Shown here piece after piece: positions 1 to 7,431 of a stretch of DNA of 64,000 bases. Origin of the DNA: Streptomyces sp. NBC_00443 (lineage in GTDB: Bacteria; Actinomycetota; Actinomycetes; Streptomycetales; Streptomycetaceae). The notes under the pieces are model-generated. The model saw only the letters and a program-made list of their open reading frames with translations. It was not told the DNA's origin and did not search any database. Every line of letters starts with the position of its first letter. Position 1 is the stretch's first letter. Where the stretch lies: NCBI RefSeq assembly GCF_036014175.1, contig NZ_CP107917.1, forward strand, positions 372,001 through 436,000, given 5' to 3'. The translations under genes and the position numbers were made by a program.

Positions 1-32
1 CCGGTGACGGCGGCGAGCGGTGCGGAGGTCAA
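1..32 (-). CDS. Possible 5' end of the next operon gene, cut by the window edge
   Basis: On the minus strand a TTG at 32 lies about 8 bases after a GAAGGG box and opens a frame without a stop up to the edge. Only about ten codons are visible (TSAPLAAVT after the start), so no product can be named. It would follow the membrane protein gene as a further member of the exopolysaccharide operon. A start further left is equally possible. Confidence 0.25.
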   Translation of the reverse strand, partial: MTSAPLAAVT

Positions 33-120
33 CTCTGTGTCCCTTCGTAGTGGTCGTCGGACGGGAGACCCGGCGTGGACGGGATGCGGGTCCGTGGTGT
101 GCCAGGGGTGGTGCGCGTGG

Positions 121-1533
121 TCAGGCGTGCGGGGAGGGCCGGCCGAGCAGGCGTATCGCGCAGGCCGCGAGACAGACGGCGGCCACCCCGCAGGCCGCCG
201 GCAGTGCGGCCGGTCCCGGTGGCAGGTGCAGCAGGGGCACCGCTCCGGCCGCTCCGGCGGCGGCCAGGCAGAGAACGGCGGGCGGCCAGGCCACCCCGAA
301 CGCCTGCAGGAGCAGGGCGGTCCACAGGGCCGCCGCGAGCAGGAGCAGAGAGGCCTCGGAGTCGGTGAGCAGGGCCGCCGGCAGCAGCAACAGCAGATAG
401 CCGGACAGGCACAGTCCGAGCACGGCGGCCGAGCGCAGCAGGAACGTGCCGGGTGTCGCGCTGACGCGTAGCGCGGCGACCGACCAGCCGCGGTAGCGGT
501 ACAGCAGCCACTCGGCGGGGCCCATGCTGAGGGTCAGCGCGATCACCGCGTACGGCTGCCGCCGGCCCTCCAGCATGACGAGCACCGCCGCGGCGAGTCC
601 GAACAGGCCGTACGGCACGGATGCGCGAAGTCGCGGCCGCCCGGCGTCGGAAGCGGCCGGGCCGGCGCGCCCCGCCCACAGGACTCGTCCGGCGGCCACC
701 GTCGTGGCCAGCAGGGCGAGGAGAGGCAGCCCGACCCGGAGCAGCGGTCCGGGCTCCCACCCCGGGAGAACCGCGGCCCCCGCAATGAGCGGGCTGAGCG
801 CGGCCAGCAGCACTCGCTCGCGGCCCAGGACCAGCAGCACGCTCGCTCCGGCGAGGTACAGCGACTGGGCCGCCGCCACTCCGATGGCCGACGCGCCATC
901 GGCGGGCAAGGCGGCGAGGGCCGTCGCCACCGCGGCGCCCAGCGCGGACCCGGTCAGTAACGTGCCTGACGCCTCCCGGCGTCCGGTCACCAGCCTGAGG
1001 TGCGCGCGATGGCCCAGTGCCTGCCCCCACGCCCACGAGGCGATGCCCGCGACGATCAGGACCGGGGCGTGCCGGTCGATCGGCCACAGCGGCGCGATGA
1101 GCAGGTAGGCCAGGGCGGGGAGCGCGAAGAGCACGCCGCGCAGCAGGCAGCGCAGTGTGTCGGGGCGCCACGGGTCGGCCGCGGGTGGGGGCTCGGGGAA
1201 CGTCCGGGGCACCCTCTCGTACAGCGCGGTCGCGAGGGAGAAGAGGTTGGGGTGGCCGTATCGCTCCTTGATCAGCGACGCGGACAGGCCCTCCGCCTCC
1301 AGCAGGGCCGCCACCTCGTAGGGATGCACGGCGGGCCCTATGGCGTCGGCGAGTTCGGCGGCGAGTGTGCTGACCGCCTCCTCGTCGGGACCGTGGCCGG
1401 GCAGCCGTATCGCGAGTGTGGCGTCGTCCAGGGCCCAGCGTGGGCGGCGGCGCGGCGGGCGGGGTTCCGCCAGCCGCAGGGCGAGGGTGTCCTGCCCCGC
1501 GTCGCCGGGTTCGAGGGATATCGGTCCGCTCAT
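121..1533 (-). CDS. Polytopic membrane protein of a Pel-like exopolysaccharide operon
   Basis: 470 aa. The first 135 residues are hydrophilic and rich in Asp, Glu and Arg, so probably cytoplasmic. The rest is about 11-12 hydrophobic segments separated by short Arg-containing loops, typical of a polysaccharide exporter or polymerase subunit. The ATG overlaps the stop of the upstream glycosyltransferase as ATGA, implying translational coupling. Its position after PelA-like and PelF-like genes suggests the role PelG has in pel systems, a membrane partner of the glycosyltransferase. That is inferred from context; I do not recognise the sequence itself. Codon 192 (958-960) is a TTA, rare in Streptomyces and read by the bldA tRNA. 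Confidence 0.85.
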   Translation of the reverse strand: MSGPISLEPGDAGQDTLALRLAEPRPPRRRPRWALDDATLAIRLPGHGPDEEAVSTLAAELADAIGPAVHPYEVAALLEAEGLSASLIKERYGHPNLFSLATALYERVPRTFPEPPPAADPWRPDTLRCLLRGVLFALPALAYLLIAPLWPIDRHAPVLIVAGIASWAWGQALGHRAHLRLVTGRREASGTLLTGSALGAAVATALAALPADGASAIGVAAAQSLYLAGASVLLVLGRERVLLAALSPLIAGAAVLPGWEPGPLLRVGLPLLALLATTVAAGRVLWAGRAGPAASDAGRPRLRASVPYGLFGLAAAVLVMLEGRRQPYAVIALTLSMGPAEWLLYRYRGWSVAALRVSATPGTFLLRSAAVLGLCLSGYLLLLLPAALLTDSEASLLLLAAALWTALLLQAFGVAWPPAVLCLAAAGAAGAVPLLHLPPGPAALPAACGVAAVCLAACAIRLLGRPSPHA

Positions 1534-3041
1534 CCGGTGAGGCTCCTCGTGCCGGTGACCGCCGGAGCGGGCAGCACGACTCTGGCGGGCAACTCCGCTT
1601 TCCCTGCCGCCAGTTCGTGGTAGATGGCGCGGAACGTGTCGATGGTCTGCCGCAGGGTGAACTGCTCGATCACCCGCAGCCGCGCCGCCTCGCCCATCGC
1701 CCGGCGCCGGACGGGATCGTCCAGCAGTTCCAGCGCGGCGGCGGCCATGGCGGCCGGGTCGCGCGGGGGCACCACGAGGCCGGTGTCACCGACGGCCTCG
1801 CGTACCCCGCCGACGTCGGTGGAGACGGTCGCCCGGCCGCACGACATGGCCTCGATCAGCGTGAACGGGAAGCCCTCGCTGATGCTGGACAGCATCACCA
1901 CGTTCCCGGCCGCGTAGGCGTCCTTGATGTCGTCGACGCGGCCCTCGAAGGTCACCGCGTCGCCATGCCCCAACTCGGCGGCCAGGGCCTCGCAGCGCTC
2001 ACGGTATGCCTCTCCGCCCCGGGGCGTGCCCCCGAACAACCGCAGGCGGGCGTCCGGCAGTCGGTCCCGGACGAGGGCGAAGGCGCGGATCAGGGTCTCC
2101 AGGTCCTTGATCGGGTCGACCCGTCCGGCCCAGCTCAGCGTGAGGGCCTCCGGCTCCGGACCGGCCGGCGGGAACGCGGCGGGATCGACGCCGTTGTAGA
2201 CGGTGCGGATCGACTCCGGGTCGGCGCCGCCCTGCTCCTCCCACAGCCGGTTGTAGCGATTGCCGGGGGTGATCAGGGCCGCCTGTCGGTAACTCTCCTC
2301 CGCCAGCAGCCGGAAGAAGCCGAGGATCACCGCCTTGACGGGCCAGCGGTACGGCGCGGTGCGGTATCCGAGGTAGCGCTCGCGCAGGTAGACCCCGTGC
2401 TCGGTGAGCAGCAGCGGGACCCCGTGCCGCTCGCGGGCGGCGAGCCCCGGCAGGACGGCGACGCCTCCGCTGACGGCGTGTGCGACGCCGTCCTGCGGCG
2501 ACGGCGCGGCCAGCGGGCGCAGCGCGTGTTCGAGCAGCGCGGTGGCGGTGAGCGCGTCGTGCAGGGTCGGCCGTGCCTCGCGCACAGCCAGCCCGGGACG
2601 TGTCCACACGGCGGTCAGGATCGAGATCGCCGTGTCACCCCGCAGGAAGGGGCTGAGCTCGCCGCTCGCCGCCGCCCGCGCCATGGCGTGCAGGGCGGGT
2701 GCGAAGCCGTCCTCGGCGGCGGGGTCGACGAGTGCGGTCAGGAACCGCTCGTACGCGGCGGCGAGCCGCCTGCGGGACCGGCCGCGCGGTGGACGGCCCT
2801 GCGGAGCGGAACCCCACATGGGAACGGACAGGACGCCGCGGACATGGCCGGGGAGGTCCCACACGATCGGCTCCCGTCCGGTGCCGGTGACGGCGATGAC
2901 GTCGAACTCGATGTCGGGCATGCCGGTGACGAGCTGGTCGCACCAGACGCTCACACCGCCGTGACTGTGCGGGTAGGTGCCTTCGGTGAGCAGCGTGACG
3001 CGCGCGGCGTCGTTGCGTCGCGCGCCGTGGTGAACGTGCAT
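1530..3041 (-). CDS. PelF-like GT4 family glycosyltransferase
   Basis: 503 aa cytosolic glycosyltransferase of the GT-B fold. The N-terminal domain contains a PelF-type opening (TYPHSHGGVSVWCDQL, residues about 14-29). The C-terminal nucleotide-sugar domain has TVYNGVDP, then SISEGFPFTLIEAMSCG with the E-x7-E pair at about 388-396, and GGVREAVGDTGLVVPPRD. It probably polymerises an exopolysaccharide from a UDP-sugar with the membrane protein next to it. The ATG at 3041 is chosen because GGAG sits 8 bases upstream; the same frame continues further upstream without a better start. It overlaps the downstream gene by ATGA and follows the deacetylase gene after 86 bp. PelF relatives usually act with PelG; the exact sugar cannot be read from sequence. 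Confidence 0.88.
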   Translation of the reverse strand: MHVHHGARRNDAARVTLLTEGTYPHSHGGVSVWCDQLVTGMPDIEFDVIAVTGTGREPIVWDLPGHVRGVLSVPMWGSAPQGRPPRGRSRRRLAAAYERFLTALVDPAAEDGFAPALHAMARAAASGELSPFLRGDTAISILTAVWTRPGLAVREARPTLHDALTATALLEHALRPLAAPSPQDGVAHAVSGGVAVLPGLAARERHGVPLLLTEHGVYLRERYLGYRTAPYRWPVKAVILGFFRLLAEESYRQAALITPGNRYNRLWEEQGGADPESIRTVYNGVDPAAFPPAGPEPEALTLSWAGRVDPIKDLETLIRAFALVRDRLPDARLRLFGGTPRGGEAYRERCEALAAELGHGDAVTFEGRVDDIKDAYAAGNVVMLSSISEGFPFTLIEAMSCGRATVSTDVGGVREAVGDTGLVVPPRDPAAMAAAALELLDDPVRRRAMGEAARLRVIEQFTLRQTIDTFRAIYHELAAGKAELPARVVLPAPAVTGTRSLTG

Positions 3042-3127
3042 TGATGTGCTCCACGGCCGAGGTGTGGGGAGGGGTGCCGGTCCCGGCCTGCCGTCAGGCG
3101 GCCGGGACCTCGCTGCCGGTACGCCGG

Positions 3128-5254
3128 TCAGCTCCCAGCGGGGAGGACCGGCTCGGCCACGCCCTCGGGCACGCGGGCGTCCGGTGCCGGGTCGGTGGCC
3201 GGCGCGGAACCGCCCGCGCCGGGGGCCGTGGAGGAGGCCGCGGGCTGCGGCAGGGCGAGGGTGAGGGGCTCGGCGGCCGGGGTCGTCCACGCGGACCGTT
3301 CGCCCGCGTACGCCTGGCCGAAGGCGGAGCCGGCCCGGGTGGTGCCCTCGGGCACGGTCGCGGGGACGGCCACGCCGTCGGGGCTCTCGACGGTGACGGT
3401 GTCGCCGATCCGGTAGGCGGTGACCTGTCCGTCGCCCACCGCGGCCCGCCAGGAGGCGCGCTGCTTCAGCTCGTTGCCGATGTCCTTCATCCGCAGGTTG
3501 ACCATCGGCGTGTTCTGCGCGAACAGCGTGTCGTAGGTGTCGAGCACGCCGTCCAGGACCGGGTAGGCGATCCGGTCCTCGGCCAGGTTGGACTGGTGGA
3601 TGAAGTGCGGCTTGGGGTCGTTGCCGAGGACGTGGCCGAGGGCGATCTGCCGCTCCAGGGGCACGATGTGCTGCGCGTAGCCGGTGGCCGTGTCGAGCGG
3701 CGCGGGCAGGCAGGTCGTGGTGTCCGGGTTGTCCTCGCAGATGCCGCTGCCGCCCTGCGCGCGGCTGGTGTAGATCCAGTTGTACTCGTCGACCTGCTCG
3801 GCCGCCCGGCCCGCGTTGTAGAAGATGTTCATCGGGTAGCGCGGGACCGTCGTCGCGGGGCCGACCTGCCGCTGGCCGGGTTCGCGGGAGTTGTCCGAGG
3901 CCAGCCAGCCGATGCCGGTGTCGGCGAGGGCGAGCGCCAGGTTGGGGTTGTCGGCCGGCTGCTGCGGCAGCACCCGCAGCCCGGAGTGCTCTCCGGTCAC
4001 CAACTCGTCGTTGTCCAGCGGCAGCTGGGCCTGCTGCCCCCACACCTGGTTGTGGGCGATCTCGTCGGCGACGCCGGCGCGGCTGACCCACTTGGTGCTG
4101 CCGTCGGCGTTGGTGGCGCACCGCCACGGCACGACGGAGGTGTCCTGTTCGCAGCCGAGGAAGGCGTGCGTGTAGGTGTGGTTGATCCAGCGGAACTCGG
4201 CGCGCTCGGCGATGAGCCGGTCGGCCAGCGGGTCGACTCCGTCGTTGTCCTCGCGGTGGTCGACGCTGCCGGCACCGTTGTAGGCGAGGTCGAGGGTGAA
4301 GTCGCGCCCGCGCTGCCAGGCGGCGGCGTGGTCGACGTCGGCGGCCGTCATCCTGATCGGGTCGGGCGTGGCGTCGGGGTCGGTGCAGTCCACGTCGCCC
4401 GGTGTGCAGTTGAGCGTGGAGTTCCAGCGGTCGTCGGCGGCGAACACGTCGTCGACGTGTACGGCGAAGTAGTTGCGGGAGGCACCGAGGTGCACCCCGC
4501 CGGTCATCCACTCGACGATGCCGCGGGCCAGCAGCCGGAACTGCTGCTGGTACTGGTTGTAGACGAAGGTGACGACGAGCTCACGCCGCCCGTCGTGCCG
4601 GTACTCCCCCACCAGTGAACCCTGCTTGCTGGTGCCCGGGATCGGCGCCTGCACGTACGGGGTGAAGTCGGCACCGGCCATCGGCGTGGACAGGAAGGCG
4701 TAACTCTCCCCGACGGTCGGGGAGTTGTCCTCGAACGGCACCGGCCCGTCGAGGTAGTCGAACGGACCCGCCCGCCCGGCGTCCGTCACCTGGGCCTGCA
4801 CGCCGTCGACGCTGCCCGAGTAGCCGCCGTACACCGGGTACTGGAGTCCGGCCTCGGGGCGGGCGTAGGTGTACGCGTCGACCTGCGGGATGTCGTAGGC
4901 CTTCTCGTACGCCACCAGCGCGGCCATCTCGGGCGAGTTCGCCGGGAACGGGTTGTCGTTGGGCAGGACGACCGCCTGGAACTTGGCGCGGTCCCGGCCG
5001 TCCACGGTGTCCGCGAGATATCCGGCGTCGATCACCGGGCGGCCGGACTGCGTGAGGTCGATCTCCGTGTACGGGGTTCCCGCGGTGTCCAGTTCGGCGG
5101 CGATGGCGTCGGTGGCCGGCCCGCCGTCGCTGACGACGAGCACCCGCAGGTCGATGCGGGGCGGCGGCGGGTCCGCGGCATGTGCGGCCGGTACACCGAA
5201 GGCGGCTATGAGCGCGCCCGTCGTGAGCAGAGTGGTGCTTAAGGTCCGCCTCAT
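3128..5254 (-). CDS. Secreted PelA-like polysaccharide deacetylase/hydrolase
   Basis: 708 aa with a Sec signal peptide (MRRTLSTTL..., cleavage probably after AHA near residue 26). The N-terminal region looks flavodoxin/glutamine amidotransferase-like (VLVVSDGG). The central part carries CE4-like deacetylase marks: HVDDVF near 265-270 (the Asp pair) and NHTYTHAF near 357-364 (H-x3-H metal site). PelA in Pseudomonas combines a glycoside hydrolase with such a deacetylase; here the protein should act outside the membrane on the polymer made by the two genes downstream. The start at 5254 is chosen because it gives a clean signal peptide. Codon 5 (5240-5242) is TTA, so translation probably depends on bldA tRNA. 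Confidence 0.85.
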   Translation of the reverse strand: MRRTLSTTLLTTGALIAAFGVPAAHAADPPPPRIDLRVLVVSDGGPATDAIAAELDTAGTPYTEIDLTQSGRPVIDAGYLADTVDGRDRAKFQAVVLPNDNPFPANSPEMAALVAYEKAYDIPQVDAYTYARPEAGLQYPVYGGYSGSVDGVQAQVTDAGRAGPFDYLDGPVPFEDNSPTVGESYAFLSTPMAGADFTPYVQAPIPGTSKQGSLVGEYRHDGRRELVVTFVYNQYQQQFRLLARGIVEWMTGGVHLGASRNYFAVHVDDVFAADDRWNSTLNCTPGDVDCTDPDATPDPIRMTAADVDHAAAWQRGRDFTLDLAYNGAGSVDHREDNDGVDPLADRLIAERAEFRWINHTYTHAFLGCEQDTSVVPWRCATNADGSTKWVSRAGVADEIAHNQVWGQQAQLPLDNDELVTGEHSGLRVLPQQPADNPNLALALADTGIGWLASDNSREPGQRQVGPATTVPRYPMNIFYNAGRAAEQVDEYNWIYTSRAQGGSGICEDNPDTTTCLPAPLDTATGYAQHIVPLERQIALGHVLGNDPKPHFIHQSNLAEDRIAYPVLDGVLDTYDTLFAQNTPMVNLRMKDIGNELKQRASWRAAVGDGQVTAYRIGDTVTVESPDGVAVPATVPEGTTRAGSAFGQAYAGERSAWTTPAAEPLTLALPQPAASSTAPGAGGSAPATDPAPDARVPEGVAEPVLPAGS

Positions 5255-5640
5255 TGCGGTGCTGTCCCCTCCCAGGGCAGGGGCGTGCACGGCTCCGCTG
5301 AGCGAACGCACCCCCGCGCGTGACGCCGGCTTCCCCCTCAGAGACCGGTCGTCGACGCATCCGTCGCGTCAAATAGTGAGGTATCTGTGGAGCTTTCGTG
5401 GTCTTGCTGCGCAACCTGACGGAAAAACGCAGGTGCGTCGCGAACGGCCCCTGCGGGCCGACGGCGCCGTCGGTGGTGGATCACGGAGAACCGGGTGCGG
5501 GGCGCTTCGGACTCTGCGGCCCAGGTGAGAGGGGGCGATACGGCATCGGCGGGCTGCTGGGGGCCGACGGTTCGACCGCCACTGGTATGGACCGGTGGGC
5601 GGGGGTGGCTGCGGGCCGGTTTCAGGTCATCTTCTGTGCG
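5255..5640. promoter_or_regulatory. 386-bp gene-free stretch upstream of the Pel-like operon
   Basis: No convincing gene on either strand. It holds the promoter and leader of the minus-strand polysaccharide operon; the stretch near 5360-5440 is noticeably less GC-rich than its surroundings and is the likeliest promoter zone. I cannot assign -35/-10 boxes with confidence. Confidence 0.4.
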
Positions 5641-6177
5641 TCAGTCCTGGTTCGAGCTGGACAGAGCTTCGGTGATCATGCGGGTGGCGAAGTCGCGGTC
5701 GTCAGTGATCCGGTTGATGTGCTCCGCGAGCAGGAAGGCCGTGGCTTCCAGGGGGTTCATCTCGTCCCCGGTCCAGTCTCCGAACTGCTTGCGCCACAGG
5801 CTGGGGCTCAGACCGGTGCCGGCCGCGACGACCAGACCGGCCATGGTGGGGATGGACTCCGGAGGGATGCTCCTGGTCATCATGCGCAGTGATCCCACGA
5901 GGCTGGGGACCACGTACTCGATGACGTCCCTGTCGTGGTCCTCGTAGGCCATCCGCAGCCACTGCATGAACATGTAGATGAGCGTGCACGCGCCGTCCAC
6001 CAGGTCATCGACTTCCTGGGGGCCCAGTGACGCGATGAACTGGTCGACCAGCTGCTGCTGTTCGGGGTCGGTCTCGGCCCTGCCCTCGTAGATGGTTCTG
6101 AGCCGGGAGTCGATCATCATGAGCGCTGCGCCCACATCGCCTACCGGAGCGTGCTGGGGGTCACAGGGCGATGACAC
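5641..6177 (-). CDS. Hypothetical protein
   Basis: 178 aa, acidic, soluble, with no signal peptide and no family I recognise. It is largely helical in character, with a Met-rich central stretch (residues about 65-85) and a conserved-looking segment LSPSLWRKQFGDWTGDEM near 124-141. The GTG at 6177 is supported by a strong GAGGAGG box about 8 bases upstream. It is followed only by the gene-free region upstream of the polysaccharide operon, and is preceded by a decayed SDR gene on the same strand. Function unknown. Confidence 0.75.
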   Translation of the reverse strand: MSSPCDPQHAPVGDVGAALMMIDSRLRTIYEGRAETDPEQQQLVDQFIASLGPQEVDDLVDGACTLIYMFMQWLRMAYEDHDRDVIEYVVPSLVGSLRMMTRSIPPESIPTMAGLVVAAGTGLSPSLWRKQFGDWTGDEMNPLEATAFLLAEHINRITDDRDFATRMITEALSSSNQD

Positions 6178-6306
6178 AGGATTCCTCCTCGGATGACCGT
6201 GGACAACGCAGCGTTGACGGTAGCCCGCCGATGAGACGACGTCCTGACGAACCCCGATGTGCTGTGCCCCGGCGGCTGCCCCCAGTAGGCGGCCGCGCAG
6301 GCTGCG

Positions 6307-6720
6307 TCAGGGCAGGCGGATGGTCTGTCCCTGCGCGGCGTCTTCCACGGCGTCCACGTACTCCCGGGCCACGTCCGCGACAGGGATTCCGTCGGCCGGG
6401 TCCATGCCCAGACGGTCCAGGGTCTCCTTGACCCACCCGGGGCTGATGGCGTTGATCCTCAGGTCCCGGGGCAACTCGGCAGCCGCGTTGCGGACGAAGC
6501 CCTCCAGGCCCGTGCTGATGAGGGCACCCAGCGAACCGCCGGGCAGCGGGACGGGAAAGGTGCCCGCGGTCAGGGTGACGGAGCCGCCGTCCCAGATGCC
6601 GTACGGCCCGCCGGGCCGGCGCGACCTGTCCCAGGAGCTTGCCCTGCAATGCGGCGGTGATCTCGTCGTCCGCCGCCGACGCCAGTTCCACCAGCGGGCC
6701 GCCGGCGGCGCAGCAATGTC
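6307..6720 (-). pseudogene. Decayed short-chain dehydrogenase/reductase
   Basis: The C-terminal half of a short SDR (family length about 200 aa) can be read, but in two frames. GPLVELASAADDEITAALQG leads to GKLLGQV and RRAVRHL in one frame; from about 6592 the text continues in another frame as DGGSVTLTAG, then NAAAELP and RINAISPGWVKETL. The break lies in a CCC run at 6591-6593. Upstream, a stop at 6719-6721 and loss of the Rossmann GxxxGxG segment show that the N-terminus is gone. The intact tail (NAISPGWV) matches the usual NxxxPG element of the family. Not expected to be functional. Confidence 0.75.
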
Positions 6721-6800
6721 AGGGGCGGAATCCGCGATATCCCACCGCGGCCGAAATCCGTACAACCTCTGACCGGGGTGACGTGTCTTCACCGCTGACC

Positions 6801-6820
6801 GGAACGCCTCCGAGCGTTCC
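6801..6820. promoter_or_regulatory. Inverted repeat upstream of the small secreted protein gene
   Basis: Perfect 7-bp arms GGAACGC and GCGTTCC with a 6-bp spacer, ending 28 bp before the ATG at 6849. Position and symmetry suit a repressor or activator site; a short mRNA hairpin is the alternative. Confidence 0.4.
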
Positions 6821-6848
6821 TTCCCAACTCGTTCCAACGGGGGAACAC

Positions 6849-7316
6849 ATGAACTTGGCACGCACGCGTACCCGCACCCGATCCCGCCGCGGCACGGCCG
6901 TGGCCCTCACCATGGTGATGGCGGCCGCGCTGGGCGCCGCAGGTGCCGGATCCTCGACGGCCGGCACCGCCGCCGCGGCGCCGCAGACACGGCAGATCGC
7001 CTCGTCCGTCCTCGGCAGCGACTACAAGATCACACTGACCGCGCTCCGATCGACGCAGGACGAGTACGCCGCCTCCGTACGCCTGCAGGTCTACACCCAG
7101 TCCGGCGGCGCCTGGAAGGAGTCCGACCGCGTCACCGTGGGCGATGTGGACGGCTGGTTCTGGTTCCCCCTCACCGGCGCTCACGCCGTCTGCCAACTCT
7201 CCACCGCAAGCACCGAACCCGCCCCGCTGACGGTGAGCCTGCTCCTCACTCCGTCCCTCGGCTGCTCCCAACCGACCCACTTCGTCATCAAGGACGGCCG
7301 GGTCTACGCCGACTGA
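6849..7316 (+). CDS. Small secreted protein of unknown function
   Basis: 155 aa. The N-terminus is Arg-rich (a [10 protein letters not shown] stretch) followed by a hydrophobic core and an Ala-rich region, a Sec signal peptide ending near residue 40 (about [10 protein letters not shown]). The mature domain of about 115 residues has two Cys (CQL and GCSQ), which could form one disulfide, and a beta-rich pattern. GGGGGAAC sits 5-6 bases before the ATG. A conserved secreted actinobacterial protein is likely; no enzyme motif is visible. It lies 115 bp upstream of the PKS gene on the same strand, with no sign that it belongs to that pathway. Confidence 0.8.
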   Translation: MNLARTRTRTRSRRGTAVALTMVMAAALGAAGAGSSTAGTAAAAPQTRQIASSVLGSDYKITLTALRSTQDEYAASVRLQVYTQSGGAWKESDRVTVGDVDGWFWFPLTGAHAVCQLSTASTEPAPLTVSLLLTPSLGCSQPTHFVIKDGRVYAD

Positions 7317-7431
7317 CCAACGCCCCCCTTCCTGGCCCCCGGCGGAATCACAAGCCCTCACCACCACACACCAGTTCCCGCGCCGTACGCTGATCGACAA
7401 GTCGACGCGGTCCGGACGAGGGGGATGCCTG

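Noticed and set aside
1416-4618. Long plus-strand frames opposite the polysaccharide operon
   Set aside because: They are antisense to well-supported PelF-like and PelA-like genes and show no family motifs.
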